Below are positions 61,307 through 64,000 of a DNA stretch of 64,000 nucleotides, piece by piece. The DNA comes from Marinobacter sp. ATCH36. GTDB lineage: Bacteria > Pseudomonadota > Gammaproteobacteria > Pseudomonadales > Oleiphilaceae. The notes beneath the pieces were generated by a model. That model was not told the origin of the DNA, made no database searches, and saw nothing but the letters and a program-made list of their open reading frames with translations. The stretch covers positions 558,001-622,000 of the forward strand of contig NZ_JAMJPL010000001.1 in assembly GCF_023555055.1 (NCBI RefSeq), in the 5' to 3' direction. Position 1 is the stretch's first letter. Each line of letters opens with the position of its first letter. A program made the translations under genes and the position numbers.

Positions 61307-62008
61307 ATGCCAAAGAATGACAAACCGGTGAGTACCCGGTCGGACAAACAGTCGATCGACCAGTTTATTCACCAGGTCCAGAAGATGCCGCAAAGCGGCG
61401 GCGGGCAGGGCCGGCTGATTTTTGCCCTGGACGCCACCGCCAGCCGGGAGGCCACTTGGGACCAGGCGTGTGATCTGCAAAGCGAGTTGTTTCTGGCCAC
61501 CCGGGATCTCGGTGGCCTGGCGATACAGCTGTGCTACTACCGGGGCTTTCGCGAGTTCAAGTCCACGGCCTTTGTCAGCGAGACCGGGCAACTGCTGAAC
61601 CTGATGAATGGTGTCTCCTGCCTGGGCGGGCGAACGCAGATCAGTCGGGTGCTGGCTCATGCGCTCAAGGAAACCCGGGCACAACCGGTGAAGGCCGTGG
61701 TATTTATCGGCGATTGTTGCGAAGAACCGGTCGACGAACTCTGCCACACTGCCGGTGAACTGGGCATGCTGCGAACTCCGGTTTTCATGTTCCATGAGGG
61801 CAGCGACGCCCATGCCAGAGCGGTTTTCCAGCAGGTCAGCAAACTTTCTGGTGGCGCTTACGCACCGTTTGATCGCAACAGTCCCCAAATATTGAAGGAT
61901 CTTATGGCGGCAGTTGCGGTCTATGCATCCGGGGGCGCCAAGGCGTTGCAGGATTTTTCCAGCCGCAGCTCCCCGGAAGTAAAACGACTGACTCAGCAGA
62001 TCAGGTAG
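61307..62008 (+). CDS. vWA domain protein
   Basis: A 233-residue cytoplasmic protein with a von Willebrand factor A fold: MIDAS-like LDATASRE near residues 40-47, LGGRTQIS near 107, and FIGDCCEE near 135. Metal-dependent adhesion sites bind protein partners. The start at 61307 follows GGGGA; the frame is open to 61172. The next gene, a membrane J-domain protein, begins eight bases later, so they probably work together. Function unknown. Confidence 0.7.
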   Translation: MPKNDKPVSTRSDKQSIDQFIHQVQKMPQSGGGQGRLIFALDATASREATWDQACDLQSELFLATRDLGGLAIQLCYYRGFREFKSTAFVSETGQLLNLMNGVSCLGGRTQISRVLAHALKETRAQPVKAVVFIGDCCEEPVDELCHTAGELGMLRTPVFMFHEGSDAHARAVFQQVSKLSGGAYAPFDRNSPQILKDLMAAVAVYASGGAKALQDFSSRSSPEVKRLTQQIR

Positions 62009-62016
62009 CGCTCATT

Positions 62017-62757
62017 GTGCCATTAACGTTTCTGGTCATTATATTTGCGGTTGTTGCATGGTTCTGGCTGCGCAGCCAGCCGGCCAGCCAGCGCAAACCG
62101 GCCATCATCAAACTGGCATTGTTTTCCGGCATCCTCGTGGTGGTGGTTATGGCACTGACGGGCCGTTTGCACTTCCTGTTTGCGCTGTTGGGCTTCCTGT
62201 TTCCGCTGCTGCGCCGCTTCCTGCCAGCCATGCTGGGCGGCCAGATGTCCGGTGGCTTTGGCGGTGAGGCCAGGGGAGCAGAAGCCAGAACGGGTAATCA
62301 ATCCCACGTTGCCAGCGATATCCTCAACATGACCCTGGACCACGACTCCGGAGACATGAGCGGCGAGATACTGAAAGGCCCGATGGCGGGGCGAACGCTG
62401 GCCGACCTGGGCGAGGACGAGTTTATCGAGCTGCTGCAGTATTGCCGACAGCACGATGACGACTCTGCCCGCCTGCTGGAAACCTATCTGGACCGTCGCT
62501 TTGGCGACTCCTGGCGCACGGACGACCCTGGCACAGGTGGTGATAGCCATCAGAGTGAAAATGAACAAGGTTACCGGGGCGGCGCACTGTCTGAAAGCGA
62601 AGCCCGGGATATTCTGGGGGTAGAGCCCGACGCCACCCGCAACGACATTATCCAGGCGCACCGGCGAATGATGCAGAAGATGCACCCGGACCGGGGCGGT
62701 AGCAACTATTTTGCGGCCCGCATCAACGAGGCCAAGGAGCTTCTGCTTGGCGAATGA
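62017..62757 (+). CDS. membrane J-domain (DnaJ-like) protein
   Basis: A 246-residue protein starting with GTG: two N-terminal helices (1-17 and 28-70), a Gly/acidic middle, and a short C-terminal J domain (195-246) with the HPD motif in KMHPDRGG. The domain ends with the protein, like mitochondrial Tim14/Pam18. J proteins stimulate DnaK ATPase, here at the inner membrane. It is translationally close to the vWA gene (eight bases). Confidence 0.78.
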   Translation: MPLTFLVIIFAVVAWFWLRSQPASQRKPAIIKLALFSGILVVVVMALTGRLHFLFALLGFLFPLLRRFLPAMLGGQMSGGFGGEARGAEARTGNQSHVASDILNMTLDHDSGDMSGEILKGPMAGRTLADLGEDEFIELLQYCRQHDDDSARLLETYLDRRFGDSWRTDDPGTGGDSHQSENEQGYRGGALSESEARDILGVEPDATRNDIIQAHRRMMQKMHPDRGGSNYFAARINEAKELLLGE

Positions 62758-62759
62758 CG

Positions 62760-63428
62760 TCAGTCCCCCACCGAATAGGATAGAATCCGGGACAAATGGC
62801 TGTAGGGCAGGCCGGTTTCCCGGTGCCATTCGTTAAAGGCGGCCTGCGCCTGAACCAGGGCTTTTTTGCTGCCCGGTGATGCATCCAGCCGTTCTTCCCG
62901 GTGCAGCCCGGCCGCCACATCCGAAGACAGGATAAATCCGTCCCAGCCAACCCGGCGCAGGAAATACTGGGCCGTGTTGCCACCTAACCGAGCGCCGTTG
63001 CGCTTGAGCCACATCAGCAGTCCAACCTGATCATCCGACGGCCAATGTGCCAGAAAAGCCCCGAAGCTACCGTGCTCCCTGCCGCCATCGACAATCATCC
63101 GGGCGTTGTCCGGCACAGTGCGAATTTTCTGCATATTCCGCACAATGCGCTCGTCCTGGGTCAGGTCTTCCAGCACTTCTGGCGGCACCTGCTGCCAGTA
63201 GAGCGGCACAAAACCCTTGAATGCTTCCTCAAATCCCGGCCACTTGTTCTCGATCACCCTCCATACAAAGCCGGCCTTGAACACGCAACGGGTAACCTCC
63301 GACAGGTAACGGTCATCGCCCATGGCTTCAAGCTCACCGGGGCCGGCAACCCGGGGCAGGAGTGAATTCAGAGCAGCTTCCCCTCCCTTGCGGGCGGCCG
63401 CCTGTTTGTAAATCCGGGAAAACGACAT
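62760..63428 (-). CDS. DNA-3-methyladenine glycosylase I-like protein (divergent Tag)
   Basis: A 222-residue helix-hairpin-helix protein whose middle (FKAGFVWRVIENKWPGFEEA, DERIVRNMQKIRTVPDNAR) aligns by eye with the Tag family (PF03352). Tag removes 3-methyladenine from DNA. The Cys and His zinc ligands of E. coli Tag are not evident, and only one Cys is present, so activity or specificity may differ. The start at 63428 is chosen from length; a longer frame runs to 63491. It is convergent with the J-domain gene. Confidence 0.7.
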   Translation of the reverse strand: MSFSRIYKQAAARKGGEAALNSLLPRVAGPGELEAMGDDRYLSEVTRCVFKAGFVWRVIENKWPGFEEAFKGFVPLYWQQVPPEVLEDLTQDERIVRNMQKIRTVPDNARMIVDGGREHGSFGAFLAHWPSDDQVGLLMWLKRNGARLGGNTAQYFLRRVGWDGFILSSDVAAGLHREERLDASPGSKKALVQAQAAFNEWHRETGLPYSHLSRILSYSVGD

Positions 63429-63512
63429 GGCGTAATATCCGAAATCTGGTTGTAGGTCTGAAGGTATGTGGTCCACTATAAAGGAAACCATTCTGGTCAG
63501 GGAGTCACGGTT

Positions 63513-63689
63513 ATGCCAACGATAGGATGGGTTTTTCTGCTCGGGGCGATCGCCCTGGTCCTTGGTGGACTGTTCATGCTGCGCGACAGCGGCAAGATGC
63601 CAATATCGAAAGAAAAGATGAAGAAGATCCAGCAGCGCAAGGCCGAAACTGAAGCCGAGGAAAGTGCGGAAGACAGGGAGCAGTGGTAA
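63513..63689 (+). CDS. DUF2897-like small membrane protein
   Basis: A 58-residue protein: one helix (WVFLLGAIALVLGGLFML), a KMPISKEKMKKIQQRK basic segment and an acidic tail. Length and layout fit DUF2897 proteins of marine gammaproteobacteria. The start has GGGAG. It is divergent from the Tag-like gene; function unknown. Confidence 0.75.
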   Translation: MPTIGWVFLLGAIALVLGGLFMLRDSGKMPISKEKMKKIQQRKAETEAEESAEDREQW

Positions 63690-63720
63690 TCCGTTCAGCC
63701 ATCCCGTGATTTCCCCGATC

Positions 63721-63759
63721 TACCCCAGTGATTCGCCTGGGTGGCGAGTCACTGGGGTA
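63721..63759. terminator. bidirectional terminator hairpin
   Basis: Arms 63721-63737 and 63743-63759 form a 17-base-pair stem with one G-T mismatch and a five-base loop. It lies between the stop of the DUF2897 gene and the stop of the leftward gene at 63798, where a shared terminator is expected. There is no strong T run. Confidence 0.7.
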
Positions 63760-63797
63760 GAGTATCTTCGCGCGGAAGTGTGCGGTGGCTATCTGAA

Positions 63798-64000
63798 TTA
63801 TGACTGCCTGAACGCATAGTGATAAACCCTGAAAGCATAGATGGTATACAAGACCATAAGTACAGACTCGATAATGCCCACGATGGGGTCCAGAATGTCT
63901 GCGTACAGCCCTGCCTCGTTCAGAACAGAGGCCAGTAGAAAATAGGGCGCATAAATGACAAACGTTATGATCAATCCACCATTGAGCAGAATCCAGAAGT
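63798..64000 (-). CDS. membrane protein, C-terminal part (partial)
   Basis: A leftward frame entering from the right edge, with a TAA stop at 63798. The visible 67 residues have two hydrophobic segments (NGGLIITFVIYAPYFLLASV and GIIESVLMVLYTIYAFRVYH). I do not recognise the family from this part. Confidence 0.6.
   Translation of the reverse strand, partial: FWILLNGGLIITFVIYAPYFLLASVLNEAGLYADILDPIVGIIESVLMVLYTIYAFRVYHYAFRQS

Noticed and set aside
1..64000. CRISPR arrays, tRNA or rRNA genes, integrases or transposases
   Set aside because: None was seen on either strand: no regularly spaced repeats, no cloverleaf-like sequence, no recognisable transposase frame.

Overview
The window (about 58% GC by eye) looks like chromosome of a marine gammaproteobacterium close to Marinobacter. 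This rests on protein character and gene order: a six-gene Mrp Na+/H+ antiporter operon, and a pilGHIJK-chpABC cluster next to gshB-tonB-algH-ruvX-pyrR-pyrB-pyrC', an order known from Pseudomonas. No rRNA, tRNA, CRISPR array, prophage or intact insertion sequence was found.

Layout. 1-3.2 kb: a cut-off secreted or membrane protein, a Pmp3-type peptide, a NUDIX/metallo-beta-lactamase fusion and a thioesterase. 3.2-9 kb: mrp operon, leftward. 9-17.4 kb: MATE pump, Tpx, Bcr/CflA transporter, LysR regulator, lipoprotein hydrolase, haloacid dehalogenase, a hydrolase remnant and a YihG-type acyltransferase. 17.4-33.9 kb: RNase II-type enzyme, three GGDEF proteins and a PAS sensor, a MerR-CopA-DUF411 copper operon, folE/folX, and several hydrolases. 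34-36.1 kb: zur-znuC-znuB with a candidate Zur box. 36.1-49.5 kb: complete Pil-Chp chemosensory system, including a 2,471-residue ChpA. 49.8-55.5 kb: gshB, tonB, algH, ruvX and the pyrimidine genes with an inactive dihydroorotase-like PyrC'. 55.7-60.4 kb: a TRAP-type uptake locus (binding protein, TatT lipoprotein, permease) interrupted by hupB. 60.4-64 kb: nitroreductase, vWA protein, J-domain protein, a Tag-like glycosylase, DUF2897 and a cut-off membrane protein.

Most unusual feature. Four intergenic elements of about 100-115 bp (2523-2628, 12528-12638, 15660-15761, 24923-25035) share a core of about 55-60 bp. Each is enclosed by 24-29 bp inverted arms that are complementary within a copy but unrelated between copies. 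The core folds into two small hairpins with NGGA loops. One copy of the second hairpin matches the SELEX consensus for the RNA-binding protein CsrA/RsmA almost base for base. A fifth intergenic hairpin (10508-10599) has the same architecture with a different core. One copy lies in the predicted 5' leader of the copper operon and another just upstream of the Bcr/CflA transporter start.

How the genes work together. The Pil-Chp system should control type IV pilus motility, and TonB lies in the same conserved neighbourhood. The diguanylate cyclases and the phosphodiesterase-type protein add c-di-GMP control. Mrp, Znu and CopA handle sodium/pH, zinc and copper. Starts were chosen by ribosome-binding site and family length; where this differs from the longest open frame, the entry says so.
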